IMG/VR virus record: IMGVR_UViG_3300046462_000777 | Span: 1-28,217 of that record | Direction: 5' to 3' (one strand) | DNA length: 28,217 bases | Source: a virus | Part shown: positions 1 through 6,710 of the stretch, one piece after another | Numbering within the stretch: position 1 is the stretch's first letter | Layout of the letters: each line of letters starts with the position of its first letter | Program-made: the position numbers and the translations under genes | Notes under the pieces: model-generated | What the model was told of the DNA's origin: nothing | Seen by the model: the letters and a program-made list of their open reading frames with translations, nothing else | Database searches by the model: none

Positions 1-1
1 C

Positions 2-595
2 GGAGGGACGCAAGCCACAAGTTTTAATGCTTATGGATTTTTAACGACGGATTCCGCATCTACTACAGGCCCTCTTTCTTCTCATGCTGCCAGCATATAT
101 CCAGGAGCACAAATTGGTCCTAATTTTTCGATACCAATTCCATTTAGATGGACGTTTTTAGAACGCAGCTATGGGATGATTTTTGTTAAGGGAACACTTG
201 GAGCTACACCGGTTATAAACACCAGTTATTTCCTAGCTCAGTCTCAAACATTAACTAGTTATACTTCTTCTTCCTTACAAACAAGAATATATTCTCCTTA
301 TACTGGTTACATTGACAGAGGTACTATTAGTACTTCTGCTAATTCAAATTCAAGTAATGAGGTGAGTACTATAAGCATATTGTTAAATAATTCAACAGAA
401 ACTGTAGTAGCTTCAACAGTTCTTATTGGAGCCGCAGATCGTTCTATATTCTTTGATACTTTTACTCCAATATTGGTTACAGCAGGAGACTTTTTTGAAA
501 TAAAATTGAATACACCTAACTGGTCTGTAGTACCAACTACTCCATCTGTTTCAGTAAGTGTATTGTTAACAATTGGTCCACTTAATGCGGGTTAA
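2..595 (+). CDS. Tail fibre-like protein, 5' truncated by window edge
   Basis: The frame is open from base 2 to the stop at 593-595 (about 197 residues), so the gene starts upstream of the window and the internal ATG at 176 is unlikely to be the true start. The first residues read GGTQATSF, resembling the GGTG/TSF signature that recurs in phage tail fibres. The C-terminal half (YG-FVKGTLG, then a W-VVPTTPSVSVS strand) matches the C-terminal half of the next gene (YGTAFVNGTLG, then W-VTVPTNVSIS), so both share a receptor-binding-like tip domain. Composition is rich in Ser, Thr and Asn, as in fibres. Role inferred: virion surface, host recognition. Confidence 0.7.
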   Translation, partial: GGTQATSFNAYGFLTTDSASTTGPLSSHAASIYPGAQIGPNFSIPIPFRWTFLERSYGMIFVKGTLGATPVINTSYFLAQSQTLTSYTSSSLQTRIYSPYTGYIDRGTISTSANSNSSNEVSTISILLNNSTETVVASTVLIGAADRSIFFDTFTPILVTAGDFFEIKLNTPNWSVVPTTPSVSVSVLLTIGPLNAG

Positions 596-609
596 AATTT
601 AAATAGATT

Positions 610-1269
610 ATGGCAACTACAAATAATATTAACTTAACTGGTTCAGGAATAGTTTCTTATGATGGAGCAGGAGTTTTCTCTTCAGCTGGGTTGCCTTTGG
701 CTGTTGCTCATGGAGGAACAGGGAACTCTAGTTTTATCATAAGATCTATGGTATTTGGAGGAACGACAAGTACCAATCCATTGCAAACTGTTAATGGTTC
801 TACTACAGATACAATCTTGACAAGCAATGGTGCAAATGCTTTACCTTCACTTGTTACCCATACTAGAACTCAGAATTTAATCGCCTTTGCTCAAACAACT
901 CCTGGAAATCCATTATCAAATAAAAATTATGAACTGTCTGTTGGATTGCCTGTAGATCATAGAATAGCAGGTGCATCTCCAGCTGACTTAAGTGGAAGGT
1001 TTTCTACTGTTACAAGTGCATTTATTAGAGATATATATGGAACCGCTTTTGTTAATGGCACACTTGGTTCAAGTGAAAGTTGCAGTATTTCTCTTGGAGG
1101 AACAAGTTCAGTCTCTTTTAATCTGTCGAGTGCTGTGAATAATTTTAGCATTACAGGATTATCCGGGACTGCAGTCATAAATTTTTCTAGGATTCATTTT
1201 ATAACACCTACCTGGGTAACAGTTCCTACAAATGTTTCTATTAGTTGTACTTTTGTATTTGGTATTTAA
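610..1269 (+). CDS. Tail fibre-like protein (paralogue A)
   Basis: This 219-residue protein begins with the block MATTNNINL...SYDGAGVF, which recurs at the start of the genes at 1849 and 2472 and probably attaches the fibre to the virion. An AHGGTGNSSF motif follows, typical of phage fibre proteins. The last ~90 residues resemble the C-terminal domain of the preceding gene. The gene therefore combines the N-terminal block of the downstream genes with the tip domain of the upstream gene. It starts 14 bases after the previous stop with only a weak ribosome site, suggesting coupled translation. The fibre family is clear by pattern, but the ligand is unknown. Confidence 0.7.
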   Translation: MATTNNINLTGSGIVSYDGAGVFSSAGLPLAVAHGGTGNSSFIIRSMVFGGTTSTNPLQTVNGSTTDTILTSNGANALPSLVTHTRTQNLIAFAQTTPGNPLSNKNYELSVGLPVDHRIAGASPADLSGRFSTVTSAFIRDIYGTAFVNGTLGSSESCSISLGGTSSVSFNLSSAVNNFSITGLSGTAVINFSRIHFITPTWVTVPTNVSISCTFVFGI

Positions 1270-1281
1270 TTGAGGTTGTAA

Positions 1282-1839
1282 ATGCCAGGATTTGATAATC
1301 AAGTGATGTGGTGTGCCAACATGGATTTTACAGATCCTACTGGTACCTCTTTTACTCACACTGGAAATTTCACAACGGCAGGTCAAATTCCAATAGGCAC
1401 TGGTATTGCAGCTCCTGGACAACAAATATCTGTAGGCACACTCACAGCAGGATCTGGAATAACTATTAATAATGGTGCAGGAACTATCACCATTTCTGCA
1501 TCTGGTGGGACAGGTCTTGCTTGGTCAGCAATTTCAGCTAATCAAACTCTCGCAATCAATAATGGATACTTTTGCACTGGTGGTGCAGCATTGGCATTAG
1601 CTCTTCCGGCTGTTTCAGCTGTTGGTGATACTATAGAAGTATACCTTGATGGTTCTACTTCCTTTCAGATAACACAGAGCGCTGGGCAGACTATAAAATT
1701 TGGCTCACAAGTAACAACTGGTGGTGTTGGCGGAAGCATTACAACTACTGGACAGGGTGATGGACTAGTCATGGTTTGTAGAACTGCTAATTTAAGATGG
1801 TTAATAACTGCCTGTATGGGTAACCTAACATTTGTCTAA
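1282..1839 (+). CDS. Tail fibre-like protein (paralogue B)
   Basis: This 185-residue protein has a clear GAGGT ribosome site before ATG 1282. Its N-terminus differs from its neighbours, but from about residue 50 it carries a repeat-like section (AGSGITINNGAGTITI) and then a domain W-AISANQT-AINNGY ... VGDTIEVYL ... GDGLVMVCRTANLRW. The same domain, in the same order, forms the C-terminus of the gene at 1849. The pattern is seen in phage fibre and tail-tip proteins. It probably forms a trimeric beta-rich tip on the virion. This is a family-level call and receptor specificity cannot be read. Confidence 0.7.
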   Translation: MPGFDNQVMWCANMDFTDPTGTSFTHTGNFTTAGQIPIGTGIAAPGQQISVGTLTAGSGITINNGAGTITISASGGTGLAWSAISANQTLAINNGYFCTGGAALALALPAVSAVGDTIEVYLDGSTSFQITQSAGQTIKFGSQVTTGGVGGSITTTGQGDGLVMVCRTANLRWLITACMGNLTFV

Positions 1840-1848
1840 AGGAAAAAT

Positions 1849-2439
1849 ATGGCTACAAACAATGCAATAAATATCGTCAATGCAGGCATATGTAAATATG
1901 ATGGCGCTGGAACTTTCTCAGCTATCACAGTTACAAACCATAATGTACTTTTAGGTGCTGCCTCCAATGGTATAACATCTCTTGCGCTTACTAATGGACA
2001 ATTGGCTATTGGATCCACAGGTGCAGATCCTTCCGCGGCAAATATTACTGCGGGCACAGGAATATCAATAACAAATGGTGCAGGTTCAATTACAATCAAT
2101 GGTGTTGGTTCTGGTCTTACATGGACTAAAATAACTGCAGATCAGACCGGTGCTGTTAATAATGGATATATACTGAACAAAGCTGGAGTGCTTACTCTTA
2201 CGATGCCAAGTACAGCAGCTATTGGTGATGTTATCGCAGTCATAAACATCAATACCGCTGCAAGTGGTAAGATCTTGAGTGCAAACCCTGGTCAACTTCA
2301 ATTAGGATCATCTCTTGCTACAGCAAATACTGGTAGTTTTACAAGTACTGCTTTAGGTGATACGATGTATCTTGTTTGTACTACAGCAAACACCACATGG
2401 TATGCGATAGGTGTGACTGGTAACTGGACTGTAGCTTAA
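1849..2439 (+). CDS. Tail fibre-like protein (paralogue C)
   Basis: This 196-residue protein combines two blocks seen in neighbours. The N-terminal MATNNAINIVNAG-YDGAG block is shared with the genes at 610 and 2472. The C-terminal half (AGTGISITNGAGSITI, W-KITADQTGAVNNGY, IGDVIAVIN, GDTMYLVCTTANTTW) is shared with the gene at 1282. AAAGGA precedes the start at good spacing. The mosaic build suggests duplication and domain exchange inside a fibre cassette. The product probably sits on the virion surface. Whether the paralogues form hetero-oligomers or alternative fibres cannot be told from sequence. Confidence 0.7.
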   Translation: MATNNAINIVNAGICKYDGAGTFSAITVTNHNVLLGAASNGITSLALTNGQLAIGSTGADPSAANITAGTGISITNGAGSITINGVGSGLTWTKITADQTGAVNNGYILNKAGVLTLTMPSTAAIGDVIAVININTAASGKILSANPGQLQLGSSLATANTGSFTSTALGDTMYLVCTTANTTWYAIGVTGNWTVA

Positions 2440-2471
2440 TAGGATTGGCCATTTAAAAGGATCAATGAACC

Positions 2472-2741
2472 ATGGCGACGAATAATGCAATAAATTTAAA
2501 ATCCTCTGGAGTAGTTACTTACGATGCTGCAGGAGCATTTACTGCTAGTACACTAACTAATCATTTTGTTCTAGTTGGAAGCTCATCAAATGCAATCACT
2601 TCAGTTACTCCTACGGCAAATACTGGATGGGTTTTAACTAGCAACGGTACAGGAAGTGATCCAAGTTTTCAGGCTGCGAGTTCTAGTGCTACTTTTTATC
2701 AAAAAGAATATCTTACCTATACATTTTTTGGAGGTTTTTAA
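2472..2741 (+). CDS. Short fibre-family protein with N-terminal block only
   Basis: This 89-residue protein starts with the shared MATNNAINLKSSG-YDAAGAF block and continues with TNHFVLVGSSSNAITSV, closely resembling residues 30-45 of the gene at 1849. It lacks the C-terminal tip domain of its relatives and ends in an aromatic tail (YLTYTFFGGF). It could be an adaptor, a shortened paralogue, or the truncated remains of a longer fibre. Its stop overlaps the next start as TAATG, so translation of the two is probably coupled. AAAGGATC lies upstream of the start. Confidence 0.65.
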   Translation: MATNNAINLKSSGVVTYDAAGAFTASTLTNHFVLVGSSSNAITSVTPTANTGWVLTSNGTGSDPSFQAASSSATFYQKEYLTYTFFGGF

Positions 2742-3166
2742 TGCCTGTTACAGCTACTCCGATATTTCCTCAGACAATAGTAAATACACCTGTAACCATT
2801 GTTAATGCTGATGGAACGAATAAAAAAACAGTATATACTGGTGGTACTAATGGTTCAAAAGTTGAAAATATACTTATAACTAACACCGACACAGCAGCTT
2901 ATACATTACAGTTTTTTTTTACTATATCCGCCACAGATTATCTTATTGGTAGTGTTAATATCCCCATTTCTGCCGGAAATACTAGCTCAGTAAATTCAGT
3001 CAATCCATTATCAACTACAGGAAATCTTGGACCCGCATTGAATTTAGATTCTAATGGAAATCCATATTTATATATCGCAAGTGGTACGACATTAAAAGCT
3101 GCTGTTACAGGTGCTGTAACTGCAGCGAAAACCATGACTATACTTGCTCAAGGTGGAGATTTCTAA
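2741..3166 (+). CDS. Virion structural protein, fibre-associated (unknown)
   Basis: This 141-residue protein is rich in Thr, Ser, Asn and Val with predicted beta strands. It contains NADGTNKKTVYTGGTNGSKVENI followed by an alternation typical of a small beta-sandwich. It starts and ends at TAATG junctions, placing it in the same translational string as the fibre genes. The section VENILITNTDTAAYTLQFF resembles small beta-sandwich virion proteins that decorate capsids or tails, but I do not recognise a named family. A run of nine T (2912-2920) lies in the coding region. Confidence 0.55.
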   Translation: MPVTATPIFPQTIVNTPVTIVNADGTNKKTVYTGGTNGSKVENILITNTDTAAYTLQFFFTISATDYLIGSVNIPISAGNTSSVNSVNPLSTTGNLGPALNLDSNGNPYLYIASGTTLKAAVTGAVTAAKTMTILAQGGDF

Positions 3167-4086
3167 TGCCTTTTGGTGAAATTGCATTTAAACTTCCTAC
3201 AGGATTGGGCAGACAAGGTACTTATAAAGTCACCAATTTTACATCCAGTGGTACCTGGTATAAAAACAGAATGAGTTCCTATGTTTTGGTGTTAGTATTT
3301 TCAAGTGGCGCAAGTGGTGGTTCTGGAAGGCGTGGTCTTACTACTGCTGCAGGCGGTGGTGGTGGTGGCGGGTGTGGATCTCTTATTTATTTTTATGCTC
3401 CTGCCAGTTTTTTTGGACTCACGGAAACAGTTACTGTTGCAGCTGGAACTACCGGCGGTGCTACTCAAACTACTAACACAACTAATGGAAATGCTGGAGC
3501 AGTTTGTAATACAAGCTCTTTTGGATCGCTAACTACATCTGGATTAGCAAGTGCATCTGCTGCTGGAGGTGGTACCACTACTACCGGATCAGCTGGGGGA
3601 GCACAAAGTTCTTTATATTTTACATATACTTCTCTATACCATCAGACTTCTGTTTTGGGACTTCCAGGAGCGGGGGGAAATGTAACTGGTTCAACCGCCA
3701 CTCAAAATAATACTACAGATTTTAATTCTTCCAGTGCTGGTGGTGGATCTGGTGCTGATTCTGGTACAGCTAGACAAGCAGGTGATGGAGCGGCAATATC
3801 AATGGGAACTGGTCTAATTCTTACAACAGCAGCTGCTGGAGGTATAGAAACTGGTACTGTTAATGGTGGTAATGGCGTAGCAGGATTAACTGATATTATT
3901 TATTCTGGTGGTGGTGGCGGTGGCGGTGGTGGTGGAATGAAATCTGTGGGTCCTGGAACCGGAGGAAATGGTGGAGCACCTGGTGGTGGCGGCGGTGGTG
4001 GCGGTGGATCTCTTAACGGCACTAATTCAGGCGCTGGTGGTAATGGCGGAGCTGGTGCGGTAATAGTTTTTGAATTTTTTGTTTAG
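3166..4086 (+). CDS. Glycine-rich tail adhesin-like protein
   Basis: This 306-residue protein starts with a short domain (TYKVTNFTSSGTWYKNRMSSYVLVLVFSSG) and continues as alternating polyglycine tracts: 7 glycines encoded at 3352-3372, 10 at 3907-3936 and 9 at 3982-4008. These are separated by variable Ser/Thr/Asn-rich segments, and the protein ends in GGAGAVIVFEFFV. This plan of glycine-rich motifs framing variable loops is known from phage adhesins such as T-even gp38 and from many fibre-tip proteins. The glycines probably form a polyglycine-II sandwich presenting receptor-binding loops. It lies last in the fibre cassette, where receptor-recognition genes usually sit. The adhesin role is inferred from pattern and position. 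Confidence 0.75.
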   Translation: MPFGEIAFKLPTGLGRQGTYKVTNFTSSGTWYKNRMSSYVLVLVFSSGASGGSGRRGLTTAAGGGGGGGCGSLIYFYAPASFFGLTETVTVAAGTTGGATQTTNTTNGNAGAVCNTSSFGSLTTSGLASASAAGGGTTTTGSAGGAQSSLYFTYTSLYHQTSVLGLPGAGGNVTGSTATQNNTTDFNSSSAGGGSGADSGTARQAGDGAAISMGTGLILTTAAAGGIETGTVNGGNGVAGLTDIIYSGGGGGGGGGGMKSVGPGTGGNGGAPGGGGGGGGGSLNGTNSGAGGNGGAGAVIVFEFFV

Positions 4087-4093
4087 GGATTAT

Positions 4094-4345
4094 ATGTCAA
4101 GACATGCAATTTTAGATCCAATCACAAAAAAAGTTATCAATGTAATTTTATGGGATGGCGCTGAGTGGAATCCCCCAAAAGACACATTGATTATTCATAG
4201 TCCTCATGCAGATATTGGTGATGAGTTTGATGATAAAACAGAATCCTTCTTTAAAAGTAATGGAAAATGGTATCACAAAGATATTGATACGGAAGATTAT
4301 AGACATGGACGAAATCCTGGTAGATTAACAAAGGAAATTATATGA
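4094..4345 (+). CDS. Small fibre-associated protein
   Basis: I choose ATG 4094 because AGGG lies 5 bases upstream. An in-frame TTG at 4070 has no such support and sits inside the previous gene. The 83-residue product contains the segment VINVILWDGAEWNPPKDTLII, then an acidic stretch ending GDEFDD. This VILWDG-W-PP-GT pattern recurs in short proteins encoded next to phage tail fibres and in fibre appendages. The last codons overlap the next gene (ATGA at 4342). Role probable but not proven: fibre assembly or decoration. Confidence 0.55.
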   Translation: MSRHAILDPITKKVINVILWDGAEWNPPKDTLIIHSPHADIGDEFDDKTESFFKSNGKWYHKDIDTEDYRHGRNPGRLTKEII

Positions 4346-4809
4346 AAATCGAACTCGATAGAATATTCAACTGGCATCATTTCCATAAAGTAAAGCATGG
4401 TATAGCGTCTTTGGGATTTGGCGTGGCGGGGGGGGATATCGGCCGAAGAGTCATGAACATTGCCATGGAGGCATTTGCTTGTGAGGCCGGTATATTAAAC
4501 AGATCATGCCAAATGCCCTTTTTGCATTTAGCAAGCTATAGCATAGCCATTGTAGCCTGTGGATATGGATCGTACAAATTTGCTAGATATCTGTTCGAAT
4601 CTCCACAAGACCTTGACAACAAGCCAAAGCGCTTTGTTCCGAGGTTACTTAGGCCAGTCACTCAAATGGCCCCATCGCTTGACGAACAGCCAGTCGTCCA
4701 GCAGATCTCCCCAAGACCTGTTATAGGAGCGCCTTTTGTTGACTTACCTGAGGTAAATGGTTGCCCATCACCTGAGTTCATTGGTGTACCAAAAGGTGCA
4801 AGCCAATAA
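4342..4809 (+). CDS. Hypothetical protein with central hydrophobic segment
   Basis: This 155-residue protein is coupled to the previous gene by ATGA. Residues ~20-45 and ~66-90 are hydrophobic or amphipathic (ASLGFGVAGGDIG; HLASYSIAIVACGYGSYKF), so one or two membrane segments are plausible. The C-terminal half is proline-rich and hydrophilic. The base composition of 4390-4800 is less AT-rich than the fibre genes, and a G8 tract (4428-4435) lies in codons 29-32. Position after the tail module would suit lysis or membrane function, but no family is recognised. Confidence 0.5.
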   Translation: MKIELDRIFNWHHFHKVKHGIASLGFGVAGGDIGRRVMNIAMEAFACEAGILNRSCQMPFLHLASYSIAIVACGYGSYKFARYLFESPQDLDNKPKRFVPRLLRPVTQMAPSLDEQPVVQQISPRPVIGAPFVDLPEVNGCPSPEFIGVPKGASQ

Positions 4810-4835
4810 AACTCACAGAACCTGCCAAGTTCTTT

Positions 4836-4882
4836 ACGAACTCACATGACCGGTACTTACATACTGGGCATAGTGAGTTCGT
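4836..4882. terminator. Inverted repeat between convergent genes
   Basis: Perfect 10-base arms (ACGAACTCAC at 4836-4845, GTGAGTTCGT at 4873-4882) flank a 27-base loop and are followed by TTTAATTTT on the plus strand. They lie between the converging genes 4342-4809 and 4899-5234, where a two-way terminator is expected. The loop is long for an intrinsic terminator, so a protein-binding site is an alternative. Confidence 0.45.
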
Positions 4883-4898
4883 TTAATTTTATGGCACT

Positions 4899-5234
4899 CT
4901 AGAACGGAATATCATCATCGAACACAACATCCTTAACAGACGCTTCCGTTTGGGTAGGAATATTCACTTCAGGAACTTTCTCATACTGCCCAGCATCGAT
5001 GAGCTTGATGACAGCTTCTTCTAAGCGCTTGTGATGGTCTTTCTCAAACCAAGTTAGCCACTGGTATTTTTTCTGCCCATCTTTTTCGAATGGCCTAGCT
5101 GGCATGCTTAGCCAACGTGAACCATTTTTGTCCATGAGAACACAGAGGATATGAAGACCCCATTGCTCGATGAAGATCTCGAATGAGGCTTTGCATGAGC
5201 CTTTGTCTATGACACGATAGTTTTGTATTTTCAT
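4899..5234 (-). CDS. SpoVG-like / SSB-tailed DNA-binding protein (putative)
   Basis: This 111-residue protein has a compact core in which KGSCKASFEIFIEQWGLHI leads into GSRWLSMPARPFEKDGQKKY. The pattern resembles SpoVG-like small nucleic-acid-binding proteins, with a strand, a basic MPARP-type loop, and K/Y-rich hairpins. The C-terminus ends FDDDIPF, matching the acidic -DDDIPF tail through which bacterial SSB recruits RecO, PriA and other partners. This suggests an SSB-like or recombination-accessory role at single-stranded DNA. It is the last gene of a leftward operon and overlaps its upstream neighbour by ATGA. The family call is tentative, but the tail is directly visible. Confidence 0.5.
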   Translation of the reverse strand: MKIQNYRVIDKGSCKASFEIFIEQWGLHILCVLMDKNGSRWLSMPARPFEKDGQKKYQWLTWFEKDHHKRLEEAVIKLIDAGQYEKVPEVNIPTQTEASVKDVVFDDDIPF

Positions 5235-5506
5235 TGTAAGCTTTCCTTTATTTTTTTAATTAATTCATGACATAGAGAGAGTTCATATGTAAGATCCTCT
5301 ATTTTTTCTTTCAATTTAATTATTTCCTTGAATTGTTCCCAGTTATCTTCGATAGCTTCTTCAAATTGTTTTTGAAAATATAATTCTTTAGAGCCTTTAT
5401 ATACTTCTTCAAATTCTTTATCGAGTTTTTTAGAATGTTCTAAAAAGTCTTCTGTTATTGTAAAATAATCTTCTACATTATCACTTATTTTTTCAGTATT
5501 TGCCAT
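5231..5506 (-). CDS. Acidic coiled-coil hypothetical protein
   Basis: I take the start at 5506 (MANTEK...) because GAGGAG lies 8-13 bases upstream. A longer reading from 5569 would run far into the preceding gene. The 91-residue product is charged and helical (heptad-like LKEKIEDLTYELSLCHELIKKI at the C-terminus), so a coiled coil is likely. It overlaps the upstream gene by 14 bases and the downstream one by ATGA. It is not assigned to a family. Position suggests a small early protein co-translated with replication genes. Confidence 0.6.
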   Translation of the reverse strand: MANTEKISDNVEDYFTITEDFLEHSKKLDKEFEEVYKGSKELYFQKQFEEAIEDNWEQFKEIIKLKEKIEDLTYELSLCHELIKKIKESLQ

Positions 5507-6143
5507 TGTTTTTTCTCCTCTTTTCCCAATATTTACACCGGTCTGTGAAAAATCCTGGGATATTTCCAATACGTTCTACGTTTATATGAAAATCTTTTGT
5601 ATCTTTCATGGCTTCATAAAGCACTTGTTCAGAATATCGATTAGTAAAAAACTGCCTATCTTCAAGACTGAAGGCAGGAATTTTCATGAATTCTGGAATT
5701 GGTTTATGGGTCCGTTCTCTTTTTAAACAATCTTCTGTATACATTTCACGGTACGTACCTTTTAAGTAGCTAGATATTCTAGATAGTGTCGGAGCCTGTG
5801 CCGGAGCCTCTCTAGAAATGGTTGCTTTTTTAAAAATATTTCTGTCCTTGGTGTCCAATTTTAAAAGATTGTCTGATATAAAGTAAATTAATGTTTGATA
5901 TGCCTTTTTTATTGTGGCCATCCAACCGAACTCTTTAAATTTTTTAATAGCTTCAATTACTGTATCCCTACAACAACCAACCATGCGTGCAATTGTAGTT
6001 TGACTTGGGCGAGTGACATAACAATGTTTGTTAAACCAACATAGCAATTGCCATATTTCTTTTTGTTGGTAGCTGAGACCATCAAAGATGATGAGAAAAT
6101 TTTCTTGTTCTGGATTTATTGTGAGAGCGATTTTATCTGACAT
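5493..6143 (-). CDS. Winged-helix replication-type DNA-binding protein
   Basis: This 216-residue protein contains an N-terminal winged helix at residues ~25-95. RPSQTTIARMVGCCRDTVIEAI is a helix-turn-helix, followed by the wing-like FGWMATIKKAYQTLIYFI. The fold is used by plasmid RepA and by phage replication-initiation or replisome-organiser proteins. The C-terminal part (SLEDRQFFTNRYSEQVLYEAMKDTKDF) is helical, as in DnaD-type organisers. It is the first gene of the leftward operon, consistent with an origin-binding or early replication function. Transcriptional regulation is the alternative. Confidence 0.6.
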   Translation of the reverse strand: MSDKIALTINPEQENFLIIFDGLSYQQKEIWQLLCWFNKHCYVTRPSQTTIARMVGCCRDTVIEAIKKFKEFGWMATIKKAYQTLIYFISDNLLKLDTKDRNIFKKATISREAPAQAPTLSRISSYLKGTYREMYTEDCLKRERTHKPIPEFMKIPAFSLEDRQFFTNRYSEQVLYEAMKDTKDFHINVERIGNIPGFFTDRCKYWEKRRKNNGKY

Positions 6144-6170
6144 CGAAAACCTCGTTGTCTTGAAAACAGG

Positions 6171-6196
6171 AGGTATGATATTGTCTTGTCATACCT
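6171..6196. promoter_or_regulatory. Perfect 8-base inverted repeat, candidate operator
   Basis: AGGTATGA (6171-6178) and TCATACCT (6189-6196) flank a 10-base spacer, 28 bases upstream of the leftward replication-type gene. TTGTCTTG occurs both in the spacer and at 6155-6162. Repressor or initiator binding is inferred from position and symmetry. Confidence 0.4.
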
Positions 6197-6209
6197 TGTT
6201 TGATCTGAC

Positions 6210-6245
6210 AAAGGTCCCCGTCTCTTCCATAAGTAGGGGGCCTTT
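6210..6245 (+). terminator. GC-rich hairpin in divergent leader
   Basis: AAAGGTCCCC (6210-6219) pairs with GGGGGCCTTT (6236-6245) as ten pairs including one G-U, with a 16-base loop. Pairing is cleaner in plus-strand RNA than minus-strand RNA. It could be a terminator, a leader structure of the leftward operon, or part of an origin. No strong U tract follows. Confidence 0.35.
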
Positions 6246-6319
6246 ATCTTTAATGCTGATCACAGTAATCCTTCAAAGAATTTCAATCCATAAGAAAAAT
6301 CTGTAGTTTAACTAGATTC

Positions 6320-6348
6320 TTGCCAATTTCTCTGTATCTGGCTAAGAT
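6320..6348 (+). promoter_or_regulatory. Sigma70-type promoter for 6368 gene
   Basis: TTGCCA (6320-6325) and TAAGAT (6343-6348) are 17 bases apart, 20 bases before ATG 6368. An AAGGA ribosome site lies at 6358-6362. The isolated rightward gene needs its own promoter here. Confidence 0.5.
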
Positions 6349-6367
6349 TCAATAAAAAAGGAACCCT

Positions 6368-6664
6368 ATGAATATTTGGTGTCTACTTTTCAACTTTGTC
6401 GTCCTTTGTGTATCAATTGCAGCCTATATTAGACTTAAACGACTAGAACAGAGCATATTATACATCTCAAAGCAATTCGGTTCTCAACATACTGTTTCTG
6501 AAAGACTTGCATCTCATATGGAACATATCAAAAGTTTAGAGCATTCACATAAGACTCTGGTAGAGATAGTTAGGAACGCTCAATATGTTGGTCAGAAGAT
6601 ATTAGATGAGAAATTCGTGAAAGTAGAACCAAAAAAGAAAAAAGCCCCGACTAAACGAGCTTAG
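6368..6664 (+). CDS. Small membrane protein with helical tail
   Basis: This 98-residue protein starts with one transmembrane segment (WCLLFNFVVLCVSIAAYI) and continues as a helical charged domain, ending in a lysine-rich tail (KKKKAPTKRA). AAGGA lies 6 bases before the ATG and a good promoter precedes it. It is the only rightward gene between leftward operons, so it is a self-contained unit. The topology (N-terminal anchor, long helical basic tail) is shared by many phage membrane proteins and cannot be tied to one function. Superinfection exclusion or lysis are possibilities only. Confidence 0.6.
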   Translation: MNIWCLLFNFVVLCVSIAAYIRLKRLEQSILYISKQFGSQHTVSERLASHMEHIKSLEHSHKTLVEIVRNAQYVGQKILDEKFVKVEPKKKKAPTKRA

Positions 6665-6710
6665 CCGGAGCCGAACAAGAAGTTCTCTTCTATGAAACGC
6701 GTTTTACATA

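Noticed and set aside
957-2301. Several minus-strand open frames within the fibre genes
   Set aside because: They lie wholly opposite strong fibre paralogues, have no ribosome sites and show no protein-like pattern; they arise from repetitive codons.
3305-3532. Plus-strand frame inside the glycine-rich gene
   Set aside because: A frame shift of GGN repeats gives valine/leucine runs; no ribosome site and fully inside a convincing gene.
6088-6306. 72-residue plus-strand frame in the divergent region
   Set aside because: It begins opposite the replication-type gene and runs through the palindrome and hairpin, with no ribosome site and no family pattern.
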